This document shows, piece after piece, positions 21,114-34,847 of a stretch of 64,000 bases of DNA. The notes beneath the pieces were generated by a model. The model had not been told where the DNA came from. It was given only the letters and a program-made list of their open reading frames with translations, and made no database searches. Source of the stretch: Osmia lignaria lignaria (lineage: Eukaryota > Arthropoda > Insecta > Hymenoptera > Megachilidae). The translations under genes and the position numbers were made by a program. The number at the start of each line of letters is the position of its first letter. The stretch's first letter is position 1. The stretch covers positions 6,634,001 through 6,698,000 of the forward strand of contig NC_135035.1 in the NCBI RefSeq assembly GCF_051020975.1. Reading direction: 5' to 3'.

Positions 21114-24100
21114 ATGAACAAAAACAGTATTAATAAAGGAATAATTTCCTATATGTATTTAGAAAATTTCGTGTAAGTATTATTCTAAAATATTTGATTA
21201 ATCATTTCAGTATATGTAAAATGTTTATTTTGTTACAGAACTTATAATAGCGTTTCTCTAAAACCTGGGAGAAATTTAAATGTAATTATTGGACCTAATG
21301 GTACTGGTAAATCTACAATTGTTTGTGCCATTGTTCTTGGATTAGGTGGTAAACCTACTACCATTGGGCGTGCAACTCATGTAGCGGAATATGTTAAAGC
21401 AGGATGTGAACAAGCAAAGATTCAAATACATCTTACAAATGGACAGAAGGATGACATTGTCATTTGTAGACAATTTAATATACAGGGGAAATCTTCGTGG
21501 TTATTAAATGGAAATTCTTCAAACATTAAAGAAATACAAAATCTAACAAAGACCTTAGATATTCAGGTATTAATATTAATCTTATGCCAATTTGATCTAA
21601 AATTCTTCATTCCTCATTTTATATTTAGGTGGATAATCTTTGTCAATTTCTTCCACAAGACAAAGTTCAAGATTTTTCTAAAATGAATGCACAAGAATTA
21701 TTAGAAAATACAGAAAGATCAGTGGGTGATCCTATAATACTTGAACATCATACAAACTTAATAGACTGTAGATCAGAACATAAACAGTTGGAGTCACAGA
21801 TTACAAGTAAAAAAAGATTATTAGAATCAAAATCTCAGATATACGAAGGACTAAAAGAAAGTGTTAGCAGTATAAAAGAAAGGAAATTAATAAAGAAAAA
21901 AATTATATCTTTGAAGCAGAAAAAGGCATGGATGATATATGAACACAAACGTGCAGAACTGTTTCAGGTAAAACATAAAATAAAATTCATTACTTTTAAA
22001 TATTAAAGTTCTTTAAATGTACATCGATCTTGCAGTTAAAAAGCAAAATGGCAGCTGCACGTAAAACAGTAATATCTTTAGAATCAGAGATAAAACCTAT
22101 TAATGATTTAATAGAAAAACTAAAATCAAAGATTCACTCACTTCAGAGCTCTCAGGCAGATGTTGTAAGTTTATATGTTTTAAATTACAAAATAATATAT
22201 AACATGCATTTTGAGCACCCTGTAACTATCTTATATTTCAGAATAATAAAGTGAGAATTAAGACTTCGAAGATGAAAGGAATGTTGAATGATATTTTGGA
22301 ATTCGAGAATGGTATTAAAGAACACGAAACTGCGTGCAAACACAGAATTCAAGTAGAAGAAGCACGGGATCATGATATTGATGTAGTTAAGCAACAAAAA
22401 AATAAACTTGAGGATGATTTGTCTTTGATATTAAAGGGCATTGGGTCTGAGGACACCTTAATGAAACAGCAAAAAGAAATATCGTCCAATATAGAAAAGC
22501 ATAGGAGTATCATTGCCATGCTAACAAGTAAACATTCCGCGTTAAGACAACAAGAGGAAAGTATGAATCTAGAAATCAGAGCTCAGGAAACGGAACTCCA
22601 ACTTCTTAATATTGATGCTAAACGATTGCAATTATTAAGGGAGAGATCATTGGATACATATAAAGCGGTACATTGGTTAAGAGACAACCGCGATAAGTTT
22701 TCTGGGATAATACACGAACCGATATTGCTCAACATAAATGTAAAAGATGCTTCATACGCAAAATACTTAGAAAATACTATTCCGTATCGCGATTTAATCG
22801 CGTTCGTTTGCGAAAACAAGAAAGACATGAATTTATTATTACATTTCTTAAGAGGCGAACAGAAATTACAAGTAAATGCTGTACATTCTGATCCCACGAA
22901 ACATATTTCCATGGAACCAAATGTTCCTTTAGAACATATTAAACAGTTCGGTTTTACTCATTATTTAGCGTCACTGATTGAAACACCGAGCACTATTATG
23001 AAATATTTAGTAACTATGTATAATTTAAATAATATACCCGTAGGAACAAATCTTGTTGATGATAATATTGATTCTATACCCCACAATATACGTTACTACT
23101 TCAGTCGTAAGTAAACCGTGTACCAGTTCAATTAATTGGTTAATTAATATGTATATATATATATATTTTTTTTTTCCAGGAAATAATGCGTATTCAGTCA
23201 ATAGATCTAAATACACAGGGGAGAAATCTACTACAATGCGATCAGTTTCAAGCAATGGAATGTTATCTATTGTATTAGATAAATCTAAGTTATCAAACAT
23301 TGAACAAAAGTTTGTTCAAAATTTAACACATCAAATAGTATTATAGCTGTAAATAGTTTATAATAAAAGTATGATTTTAGGTTGACAAGATTAAAGAAAG
23401 AAAAAGTTAATGCACTTAATAAAATGAAAGAAATCGAAGAACAAATGTGTGAAGAGAATAAAAAATTAGATGAGCATAGAGCTAGTAGAAATAAGATTCA
23501 ACAGGATTTCCAACAAGTACAAGCTTTGAAATCTAGAATATCTATGGTGGAGAAGAAAATTGAAAGTCTAGAAAATGAACGTACCAGTATTGATAAAATA
23601 AAAGAGCTTTATACTAATAAAATTAAGGTTTGTTTATTATCATTTCATGTTGTTATTGTTATACGTATTGCGTGTAAACAATATCTTTCGATGCATTTTT
23701 CAGGATATTTTGAACAAACAACTAAGAATGTATAGAACATACAATAAAGAGTTCGAGGAATATTATAAATACACTATAGAAAATGAACAAACCGAGTTAA
23801 TATTAAAACTACAAAATAGATCACTGAGAATGAAAATAAATGATTCTCAGGATATGAGAGATAAACTTAAGATAGAAGAGGAGAAAGTACGACAAATTAG
23901 TTTAGAATTGAATCCAATGAAAAATGAAACACAAAGGATTTACAATGAAGCATTGCAAACTACTAATGGCATTAGTCCTACAGATGAAAGGTTTGCCTCT
24001 CTGGATAAGATTTTCAATAAATTGCCACCAACCATTGAAGAACTTAATAATGAACTTAATATCGCGCAAGCAAAAGTTTTTTGTATGGGAAACAATATAG

Positions 24101-25087
24101 ATGGTGAAAACGTTAGCATCATAGACAAGACTATAGATTATAAATTAATACTATTTATTCGCAGATATTTAACTCTTTTAATTGTAGATATTACGCGAAT
24201 ACGAAGATATTGAAAAAACCATCGTAAACTTGAAGGAATTCATTCAGAAAGAAACACAACATTTAGAAACACTTCAACAAAGGATGAATATGTTGCGAGA
24301 AGAATGGCTAAAACCTCTTTCGAGCATTGTTGACAAGATTAATTCAAACTTTAGCTCATATTTTTCGGCAATGAATTGCGCTGGCGAAGTTACGTTAGCT
24401 CAACCAGAAAATAACGTAAGATATTGTGAAATAGAGATAGAAATGTCTATTGACAGACTTCCAATAGGTGAAATGTTAAGTTATAATAAAAGTAATTTGT
24501 GTTTATAGATGGATTTTGATCAGTATGGCCTAAAAATCAAAGTAAAGTTTAGGGATACTGATCAATTACATGAATTGACAAGACATCATCAAAGTGGTGG
24601 AGAAAGAGCAGTGACCACTGCTATTTATATGATTTCACTTCAAGAACTTACTAGAGTACCTTTCCGATGCGTAGATGAAATTAATCAGGTACCTTTAACA
24701 CTTTTGATTTTCACCTTGCACCACGTTAGTGTTAATGATTTCATAAATTTTCATTCTTATTTCAGGGTATGGATGCAGTAAACGAAAGGCGAGTATTTGA
24801 TTTACTCGCACGAATGACTGGAAGACCAAATAGTTCGCAATATTTTTTGCTTACTCCAAAAGTTAGTATATTGTCTTTTTTTTCTAGATACAACGCTAAT
24901 TAATTTACTAATAACATTGAATCTATTTTTTATTTAGCTGCTACCTAACTTACAATATTCTAAAACAGTGACTGTGCATTGTGTATTTAATGGACCGTTT
25001 ATGATTAACCATACACAGTTCAATACCGAAGATTATTGCAAACATGTTGTTAAAACGTTGGAAAAAGAGAATATTATTGATGATTAA
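21114..25087 (+). CDS. SMC5: SMC5, structural maintenance of chromosomes protein 5
   Basis: ATPase core of the SMC5/6 complex (DNA repair, replication-fork stability; nucleus). Exons: 21114-21172, 21239-21566, 21629-21967, 22036-22164, 22242-23106, 23180-23309, 23381-23627, 23704-24111, 24188-24415, 24509-24688, 24766-24861, 24938-25087; about 1052 aa (human is about 1100). Walker A GPNGTGKST is at residues 38-46, followed by the SMC5-typical DNLCQFLPQDKVQDFS. Two long lysine/glutamate-rich coiled coils flank a hinge region coded by exons 5-6. The ABC signature SGGER is near 940-944 and Walker B with FRCVDEINQGMD near 964-974. Introns are mostly 60-90 bp. Weak points: the exon 6 donor (AA|GTTTGT), chosen because reading on meets TAG at 23344, and the exon 8 donor (AAC|GTTAGC). 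Confidence 0.93.
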
Positions 25088-25261
25088 CTATCATTGTTCT
25101 CCTCAGGATATATTTATAATGTTGCATAATTTTAGAGTATGTAAATCAGAGTTATACAATTATTCATAGTTCATATATTTTTACAGAACGTTTAATATGA
25201 TATAATTATACGAAAAAGAAAATATATTTTATGAATACTTTGTCATAGAAGCATGTGAATT

Positions 25262-25534
25262 TTACTTCTTCTTTCCTTTCTTCTTTTTCTTCTGAGCTTC
25301 CGGCCAAGGAAATCCTCTGCATTTTAATACATCCATGATATTGTGACAAGTGTAGTAAGCATTTTCCATGGCTTCTTCATTGAAGATGTCCATAGTGAAT
25401 TTTGTTTTTCCACCACTTTTTCTTGATTTTTTTGCACCTTTACTTTTCCCGCCATTATTATTTTTACCATTTTTACTCTTTTTCCCGTTCTTACCGTTAT
25501 TTTTCATGGGTTTCTTCTTATTTTTACCCCTCAT
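25262..25534 (-). CDS. SMKR1: small lysine-rich protein 1 (SMKR1)
   Basis: Single-exon frame of 90 aa. The N-terminal half and the last 11 residues are almost entirely Lys/Gly/Asn runs. The conserved core is FNEEAMENAYYTCHNIMDVL followed by KCRGFPWPEAQ. This core resembles the short animal protein SMKR1, whose function is poorly known; association with ciliated or testis tissue is remembered, not shown here. The start ATG is the only one. It is convergent with SMC5, 174 bp apart. The low-complexity reading frame alone would be weak evidence; the core motif makes it credible. Confidence 0.8.
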   Translation of the reverse strand: MRGKNKKKPMKNNGKNGKKSKNGKNNNGGKSKGAKKSRKSGGKTKFTMDIFNEEAMENAYYTCHNIMDVLKCRGFPWPEAQKKKKKGKKK

Positions 25535-26969
25535 TTTTTTTTTATTTGAATAACAAGTAATTCATAAAGAGGAAAACTTGTAGTTCTTATATCATCGAAC
25601 TTATTGTATGTGTAAGTCGTTACTATGTACTCGGTTATTTCAATAACGGTTGCCATGATTTCGGTTACATCAATAACCATATTTTTGTAATTAATCTATA
25701 CCACGGTTCACCAGAGTCCATAACTGCGACGCGCAGGTTGGAAGATGGTGGGGGAACGCAGCGAGCTCTCTGCTAATCGCTTTCCACTTCGTTTGGGAAT
25801 ATCGCCAATCAGGGCAAAGATGCGCACTGGAGAAGCGCGAAGAACGAAAACTGGTCTTTCGCAGTTATGGACTCTGATGAACTGCGGTATACATATGTGC
25901 ATAATTACTTTTGTTTTGCAAAATAACGCGTTATTTCCCGATTATCGATCGAAACGAATAATCTCCACTGATCTTTCTAGAAACACTTCACACTTTTATA
26001 AATAACATTCCTATAACACACATAAATAATTAAATGAACCGAACTAAAGTGTCTTTCTATTTATGAACACGAAACAATAGTAAGTAGGAGTAACGACCGA
26101 CTGGCGAGATGGTTTTTGAATACGGAAACGGAAGTCATTTTCGCATCAATCGACTATCGAAGTATATCGATCCCATGAAAAAATCGAACGACCTTGACCT
26201 CAACAATATATCAAGTATTCTCGTGAAGAGTGATCCAGTGAAATTAAGAGGTCAATGACACGTGGACAGCATATTTCGTGATTTTTTCGCGAAACATTTA
26301 TAATCTTGAAAACCTTCGAACGTGCTTCTACTTCAAAACCGGAAATATTTCTCTGTACAATTCGACTCCTGATAATAAAAAAAAAATGTTGAAACATAAC
26401 TCTAGAATTATTCTTTGAAATACAAGGTAGTCAATCTAGCGCTACATGTAATTGACAAGTTAGAAAGAAGAGAAGAAAGGTGGACGTATATACATACACG
26501 TCCTATAATAGTTAGCGGATTCTGAATACCAGTAAATGCGAACTGGCCCCACGGCAGTGTTTCATGGCCTGCATTCGGGCTGTGTCTCTCACTGCATTTA
26601 TACTCAGTACAGAATATTCCAAGTTTCATTTCTGTTCGTGCTCTTAGCCGTGCTTTAATTTGTATCGGAGCTTCGAGCGGAGCGGACAGATGGAGGTTCC
26701 GCGAACTTAACTATTGATAGGCACGCGCAAATCGACCGTCAAGAAGTGCCGGTAAAACAAATGCGAAATAGTCGCATACAGTCCTTGCCACGAGAATCAC
26801 GTTCTCTTCGTATCAGCAAATCAGAAACCTTCGAGCGTATATACTCGTTGCTTCGTGCGATTCAACGCGAACAGTCGAACTTTCTTTTCAGAGCGTCGGT
26901 ACGTCGACGTAAAATATCCAACGAAAATAGAATTTTTGTGACATAACACATAGCAAAGGGAGAAAAAAA
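25535..26969. other. intergenic region upstream of ABHD2
   Basis: About 1.4 kb without recognisable coding sequence. The last part (26640-26969) would hold the 5' UTR and promoter of the ABHD2-like gene. Short open frames on both strands show no family motif. Confidence 0.4.
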
Positions 26970-29900
26970 ATGTCTACGGCATTGTTAGCCGTATTTGCCG
27001 TGATCCTGTGCATCCTGTTCAGGATATTAAACGTAAACAGTTCGCCGCAGAAGCCATTGATCATTTGTCAGGATCAATCGTTTCTCACGACGATTCTCAA
27101 AATTGCACCTGTCATAGGAGAACCGTAAGTTATCCATCATTATATACATATATATATATATATACATATTTTGAATGCATAACTATATTTCCTGTTCCAT
27201 GGTGTCTGGAGATACCAAAGAATGTGAGGTTAGGTGCATTCCAGGACGCCGGATATTTTTCGTATGCATCTACAGACACGTTCTTTTTTGTAGGATATAG
27301 ACATGGCAGATTCTCTTCGATGCTTAATGATTAACTCGCGTTACGATACATCTACGATGACATTGTTTCGGAAACGTTTTGTCCGATCAATATCGAAAAT
27401 TCGCGAAAGGTGTCAGTAACAGACGTTACTTTTGATGAACGTTTAGTACGGGTGTGATCTAGTTTTCACTAATAGACAATGACCCTATCAATCGTTCTAA
27501 TCGTGCCACGAGGAACGTATCAACGTATTATAACGTATTTTAAATTATCAGCCATCCGCGATTTTATCATGTTGCCAATCCCGTAGCTCGTGTTATATGT
27601 TTTTGAAAATAATTTTCAAGGCCCAGTAGTGGGGGCTGATAAACCTTACATGACCAATTATGGCTTAATTATAATATAAATTATATTTTAATTACTTCAC
27701 AGATTGTCCTACAACTTAGATTGTTAGTAACAGGTGTTTGCAGCATGATGCTTGCCAAAAAAAATATTTTGATATTTTAAGTGAGGTTTGAAAAATTTTT
27801 TCAAAGAATTAGAACAATAAAATATGATCTATTTTCCTAAGATATTTTAATTACCCCCAACAAATTTTCTTTAAAAATAAACTATGGGGTAACTCCTTAA
27901 TTAACCACACTTTACGTATACATTACGTTAATCATTGGTTTAAAACTTCGTTCAGACTTGCCAAAGGTTCTCGGACCATCACCGATTTCCATGGATCCAA
28001 TTTGTCTTCTCGTTACCATCTGATATCCCTCGGAATGTTCAAAAATAAACACAGCAATTTGTATTTATTTTTTTTTTATAATTACGAGAAGATGTAATAC
28101 AATAAAAATTTGAATATGATACGTCGTATGGAAATGAATAATTGAAATTAAGATTGAAATGAGGTTAAAGCAATTAAAAGTAAATCTTTAAATAACCCTT
28201 ACGAGAAAAATTACACAGTGAATGTTTCTTCCATTTTGAGAGTATTGCATAATGAGTTTGATTCTGATCTTGGCTATGACCTCACTGTAACAAATGCCTT
28301 GGTGCGGCTGCATCACACTTATCGGAAGATTGTGACTAATACGTTATCTTCCAACGTGGCAAAAATTTATCTAGAGCCATGGTGATTCACCAGCTATCGG
28401 TTATAAATTTTTCATAAGAATCTCGAAAGACTGTAATAATTAAAAAAGGGAAGCGCATCCAACGATTCAAATATTGCTAATCTCGTGACGAAGAAAGAAT
28501 TTTCCAGTATCTCCTACAACAGTATCTTTAATTATTAATTGATAAATTAGAAATATCGGGCAACTTATCAAACGATAAACCTGTTTGATTAAATGGTTCT
28601 CCGATTTTTTCGGATTAAAAAAAGAGAGATTGATAGGAATGCAATTTTGAAATGGCAAAACATGTTCTATAAACAGTATATATTATACACTGGAGTTTTG
28701 AAATTGTGGAATTTTAGAATCTTACAATTTAAAGGCTCCCTACACCCCTAGTTACGCCCTTAGATGTTGGGTCAGCAAAGGGTTAATTATTCATAAGACC
28801 GCATCCAACAGTACACAACGTTCTCAAAATTTATAGTACCATTATTCCAAGGTATTTTGATTTTTTGGCATGGTTTTATTAAATTAAATATGATGTACCC
28901 GCAAATAGATAAGATAACATTTTAACACTTTTAATGATATATTATTTTTTCGCGAGTAAATGTAAATAAATACTCGGGGTTATTGATATGTAAGTACACA
29001 AGATAAGGTCACTTTTTTAAATCCAACTACGTATTCGTTTCGACGACCCCAAAGAAAAAAAGAAGAAAATTATAAATGATTAACGAGACATTTCGCGTGC
29101 TACTTCGTTCACCGTCGTACGTCTTGTTTTACATATTCACAGATATCCGAACCATTAAACAGCTTTAGAATCCTTATTATTAATGCTTTTAAAGAAATAC
29201 CATTACTCGGATAATAGTCTTTGTTGATTCAAAGTGTTAAGGTGGAAAGAAGAAGTATCGAATATTATTCTTATGAATAATAATTAATAAAGTCATTCGT
29301 TTGTTACTTCTTTCCCGATGAAAGTAAAATATTTCATACACTTTACATAAATGTAAATTAATAACCTCTGGTGATTGAATAGAGATGCCTTTCGCGGTAT
29401 TATTAATGCCATACTAATCGATACCAAGCAATAGCCTAGCTATTCAGTCAGTGTATCTCCATGGAAAAGACTTCCTGTACTTTATCGAGTTTCCTAGCAA
29501 TCTCGTTGCTTTCGCTTTTACTTCCGTATCAATAATGAAGTCCAATTTTCGCAACATCGTCGTGAAATCATTCTTGCAACTTATCCTTTAATCATTCAAA
29601 TAACAATGGTCGAGTTAATCGTAACACAGACCTATGGAACAGTTCATCGATTGAAATTGGACGTTTGAATTTCTTCTTAGCCTTCTTTCTTATTAATAAT
29701 TCATACCTCGCTTGCTTTCATCCTGCCAAGCAAAGCGAAGTTTGCTTTTCCCGAGCATTATTCTCAATACAATTTTCTACGTTCTACGATAACAATGTTA
29801 TCGTTTAATTTTGATTTCCTGCCTCGCGAACCACGTTATCGTAACGCGACGTAAAAAGGAAAACGGCAAGCTTGCCGTTCATTTTTCATCGATTATACTT

Positions 29901-32900
29901 CAACTGTGATTTTGAATGCTTGTAAAACGCTTGAAAAACAATACATTTTTGTATGGTTGAAGGAAAAGGTGACGAGAAACTTGTATAACAGTAATTATTA
30001 ATTGAATGGAGTAAGAAGAAATTGATTCCTCTAGCAAGCTCTCTAATTAAATATTAATTATCACTCTTATGGTTGCAATTTTGCTTCTGTGTATCATTAA
30101 GAGTTTCTCTATGACAATTTACCATAAGTGATCATTTTACTTGGAACAGTGAATTTCACAGAGGGTAGATCTACGCCCTCCAGTTACAACGAGTTAACCC
30201 TTTGAGGACGATCGACGCACATGTGGGTTCAAACTTAATCGTCACAGTGATTTGTAATTCTGTACTTATTGCGTTATATTTTTGATATAAAATATAACTA
30301 CAAGAAATATTAAACAGCTTCAGAATCCTTATTATTAACGTTTTTAAAGAAATACAATTACTCGGGTAAAAGGAAAAAAGAAGCATCGAATATTCTTATG
30401 AATAATGATTAATGAAGTCATTAAAGCTATAAGAGTAGATAGTAAAAATTTATAATATATTCTTTCAAGGATGTAATTATTACTCTTTTTATCTTAAATT
30501 AACAATACTATCTGCAAGCTTACGAATGCTCTGTCCTCAAAGGATTAAACAACAACTTTTTACAGTGTACCAGTTAAAGGAAATTTCAATCACTTATAAT
30601 GGTGATTTCACCTTCTTCGTCGAGAAACTGTTGCAAGTGAAAATCGCTTCATGCGTGACTTCGTAAATTTCATTTACGTCGTATCACAGATATAAGACGA
30701 ATATTTTGTAATTATAAAAGTGCGAGAATTATCAATTATTTCACAAAGCATCAGCTTGGTCTGTGGTCCTCAAGATCAAGGTTACATTCTGATTCATTGC
30801 TAAACTCGTTTATCCGTAAGAAGCAATGGTTTAGTAACCGCTTAACACATTGGATGTTACATATACATACATATGTGGTTCGTTAACGAGCCACGATATA
30901 AATGTGTACATGTGTAAACTAGAAAAAGAAAATTTCATTATATTTCGCGAATCACAGATACCGTAAAATAACGGACAAACAAAAGTACGATACGAAGAAT
31001 TTAGGACAATAGCTACTTTCGGAGAATCGAATATTGTAATGTTACATTTTGACCCACTTTCGTGTTTCTACCCTGAAGCCTTTGATTTCATGCTTAGCGT
31101 GTTTGCATGGCTCGGGTTGTATGTAACAAGTTCAAGGGTATCGAGATATTTCCGTCGTCTTAAAATGTTAGAATAAACAGAATTTTACATCAAAATTCAA
31201 AGAAATTATGATTTTTAACCGACTTCGAAGAAGAAGAAGGTTTTTCAATTCGATCAGTATTTCTTTTTTTTTGTGTTATGTAGTGACGCCAGGGTAACCC
31301 CTTCTGATTCACATGAACTGGTTAAATTGCTCTGTAATTTAACCAATGAATAAAATTCATACCCCAAGCGCGTGCACTTCTATTATGTACACACTGGTGA
31401 CCTGATTTATTTCTCGTGAAACTTGAAAACAAATTTATTATTCATGGTGAAAAACGCTGACGACCCATGTAAATGGATTACAGGTAGAAATTCTATGACT
31501 TTGCACCTGGTTTACTTCTCTCCAACGAGGAAGTAAATAGTCCTTCCTAAAGATCCCTCATCATCTCGTAACATAGTTTATTTACCTATTTTCGACGTCC
31601 ATAAATCTTTTCATGGAAATCATTCGAAGGAACATGGTTTTCTACCCCCGTGCCACTAACACCAGATATTTTACGAGTACTTGAATTTATATCTTTGTTG
31701 CTCCACTGATCCACTGGGAGCCATTGTACGCTTAATAATCTTTGCCTGGTGAAGTTTGGTCTGAAGATATAGGCCAGTCGTAAATTAAAACGTGGATGAT
31801 TTGTAAATTTCATATTTAGACTTTACAACCGCGCTATATCTGTGCAAACTGTACACGAGCAAAAATTGCGATATTCTCGCGATGAAAGAAGAAACAGACT
31901 TTCACGTAGTTTTTCTCCGGAAGTACAATAGATCTGTGAACTTCGATGTAGAACTGGTTCGACGAGCGAAAAACAAAATTATACTTTGTACTAACAGTTA
32001 CTTCGTGAAAGAAATTTTACTACTCTCCGTTAATGAGTACCCGCTTTATTAACTATCGTGAACTCGAAGATAATAATTTACGACCGGTTTCTCTGACTAT
32101 GTGGGTTACCTGGTCCCCAAAATGAAAAATGTTTTACTTGAAATTAAAAACATATTTGGTTTCTTATAGGACACCATAAAATAAGTACATTATAATATGA
32201 TGCACCTGTAGACTGGTTATATTGTATGACACCAATTTCGAGTCTGTGATATTCAAGGATGTAACGATACTTGTTCACACATTTCAGGTATAAACCAACA
32301 AGGTTATGGGGTTTCAGTGGCCACGTACAAACCATCGTTCACAGTGTTATTGGCCGCGTCCGTTGCCCTTGGCCGATTGGTGAACGAGTGTACATCGCAC
32401 TTCCGGATGAGACCACTCTCACCTACGATCTTTATCAGCCTCTAACCAACGATTACGAAGGTCAGTTCTTTTTTGCATTCGTATAAAATTAAATGATTGT
32501 TTCATTTAAAATATCAATTTTGTATTGATCAGATGAGGTATCTGTTAATTAATAGAGAAAGGAATACAAAAATTGATGAAAACGCAATAAACATTAAATA
32601 AAGATATCAGTTAATTAATAGAGAGAGGAATATAAAAATTGATCAAAATCCAATAATGATTAAACGTGGAGAACACGAGTATAGAGTCAATAAAATTAAT
32701 TAGTGCACTTTGATAAACACGATATCTATTAATGAACATTTGACGCAGACTTTAATTAATAACGTTTGTAGATAAAAATTTCTATAACATTGTTAGAAAT
32801 ATTTTAAACGTAAAATACTTCAAAGTTGTGCGGTGTAATGTATGGAATCAATTTCAACGAATAATTTACACGCTGCTATACACACTGGTTATTTTTAAAA

Positions 32901-34847
32901 ACGTGGAACAATGAAACAGATAATTCTTTAAAAGATTCTAAAAAATTCTAAAGAAGTCGAATGATTAAAAAATATTGTTTAACTGCAGTATTTTACATTT
33001 GAATGATTCTGATATAAAAAAATTATATTCTTTCTCTCTCTATTAATCGCGAATGGACTTTTAACATATTATAAATGGTGCGATAAAAATTCACCCAACG
33101 TCCGACGATATTTTTTACCATTCATTTCGATACAGATGATGTCACGATTGCCATTTGTCCTGGGATCTGCAACAGTTCTGAAAGTGTTTACATAAGAACC
33201 TTCGTACACTTTGTGCAATGCCATGGGTATAGATGTGCAGTACTTAATTACGTCGGTGTTCTGTCCAGTGTAAAAGTTACTGCGCCACGAATTTTTACAT
33301 ATGGTAAGTGAAATATGTATGTTTAAATATCGTTCTCTTTACAGAATATTCTCTATCGTAATCCTGGAAATTGTTACAACCAATAATTTGATAGTTCAGT
33401 TACAGTTCACGGTCCCTCGTGGAGTTCATGGTTTTCGAGCGTAAACAGTGACACCCTGGAGATAGTCTTTATCGTTTGATAATAAAAACAAAATTATTTG
33501 TTTTAGACGATTATTGCAATTTTGTGGGTTGCACTGCAAAAACCTGCATCGGGCGCAGGATCTTTGTTGCCCCCAAAACTGGCCCCCTTATCATTCTCAG
33601 ATTCTAAAATCTTCTTTTAAAATCTATGATCCACTTTAGAAAAAAATCCTAGCTGCGTTTTCTATAAAAAAGAAAAACAGCATAGCTTGACCTACCTTTT
33701 AATGATTTCTAAAAGGACACCGCTTACGCACGAAAGTCATGAATAATATTAACTTGAAGAACCTAGGTCATGACACTCTCAAGGATCTCGTGTTGCCGTA
33801 TAATCGGCGAGGCGTTAATTGAATTTGTAATTGAACGTTGGCTCGGCGTAAATTTTACAGGACACACTGACGATTACCACACGATGATACAGAGTTTGGT
33901 GGAAAAGCATCCGAACACAAAAATAATTTGCATTGGATTTAGCTTGGGCGGTAATCTCGTCACTAAGTATTTAGGGGAACGAGGATCGAATAAAATATCC
34001 AACATAATCGGTGGCATATCTATTTGCCAAGGATATAATGCCCTTGAGTAAGTACTCATTAATTTTCATAGAATAAAACACCTGTAGTACCTGCGATTCA
34101 TTGACTTCTTTTTCTCTTTATAGAGGTACAAAGTTCCTGCTCAACTGGCAAAACTTCAGACGCTTCTATCTCTACATTATGTCGGAATCGGTGAAGAATA
34201 TTATTTTAAAGCATAAGAATATTTTGTTGTCGGATGAAGTTAAACAAAAGTACAATTTAAATGAACGGGATATCATTTCCGCTGCTACGTTACCGGAACT
34301 CGATGAAGCTTACACGAGGAAGGCGAGGATTAATATAATAACCGTATATCCCCCTAAATGCATCCATGAAACTTATGTATTAATTTAAAATATCGTTATG
34401 TAGGTACATAACTTTAGATCTGTAAAGGAAATGTACAAATGGAGTAGCTGCCTTTTCTATTTGGATAACGTTACTACACCCATGGTATTCATCAACGCGT
34501 TGGATGACCCCATTGTACCTGAAATGTTGTTAGAGCCCATAAAGGAACATGCGAGTAGGTATAAATTATTCCTCTGAATAGCACATGATGGTGCAGAATA
34601 TACTGTTCAAAACTTGATAATTAAATCATAATCCTCATTCATTAAAAGTTACTAAATTATTTATGTCTCTTTTTCAGAAAACCACCCTAATACGGTGTAC
34701 ATAGAATTAGCCCATGGTGGACATCTGGGATTCTACGAAGGTGGTCTTCTCTATCCAAACCCCATCACATGGTTAGACCGTACATTGGTCTCCCTCGTTG
34801 GATCTCTGACGTTAGCGCACGCAGATAAATCACTGAAAGCCTCTTAA
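26970..34847 (+). CDS. ABHD2: ABHD2-like alpha/beta hydrolase (monoacylglycerol lipase type)
   Basis: Serine hydrolase of the ABHD1/2/3 family, expected to be membrane-anchored by its N-terminus and to cleave acylglycerols or related lipids. Exons: 26970-27124, 32288-32460, 33136-33303, 33861-34047, 34124-34322, 34404-34554, 34678-34847; 400 aa. An N-terminal hydrophobic segment (residues 4-20) precedes the family motif GFSGHVQT. Nucleophile elbow GFSLGGN gives Ser193. The charge-relay Asp is in NALDDP (about 329) and the His in AHGGHLGF (360), with spacing close to human ABHD2. Intron 1 is 5.2 kb. Exon 5 probably ends AAG|GCGAGG, a GC donor giving YTRKVHNF. The alternative GT donor near 34342 would insert about seven residues. 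Confidence 0.9.
27125..32287 (+). other. intron 1 of ABHD2
   Basis: A 5.16 kb AT-rich intron. It contains a (TA)n tract near 27145-27170, the TTAA-flanked element at 30198-30544, and a ~140 bp segment at 29160-29300 that is duplicated inside that element. A dispersed-repeat-like piece ('cccctagttacgccctta') lies at 28747-28764. No other gene seen. Confidence 0.6.
30198..30544. mobile_element. piggyBac-type MITE carrying a copy of nearby intron DNA
   Basis: Ends CCCTTTGAGGACGA and (reverse) TCCTTTGAGGACAGA, flanked by TTAA on both sides (30194-30197, 30545-30548). Length 347 bp, no transposase. Internal positions about 30312-30422 match 29160-29300 of the same intron (shared 'agaatccttattattaa', 'tttaaagaaata.cattactcgg', 'cgaatatt...cttatgaataat'). 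The element therefore either contains captured local DNA or arose next to an older related copy. Confidence 0.7.

Noticed and set aside
22583..22912. 109 aa minus-strand frame
   Set aside because: Shadow of SMC5 exon 5.
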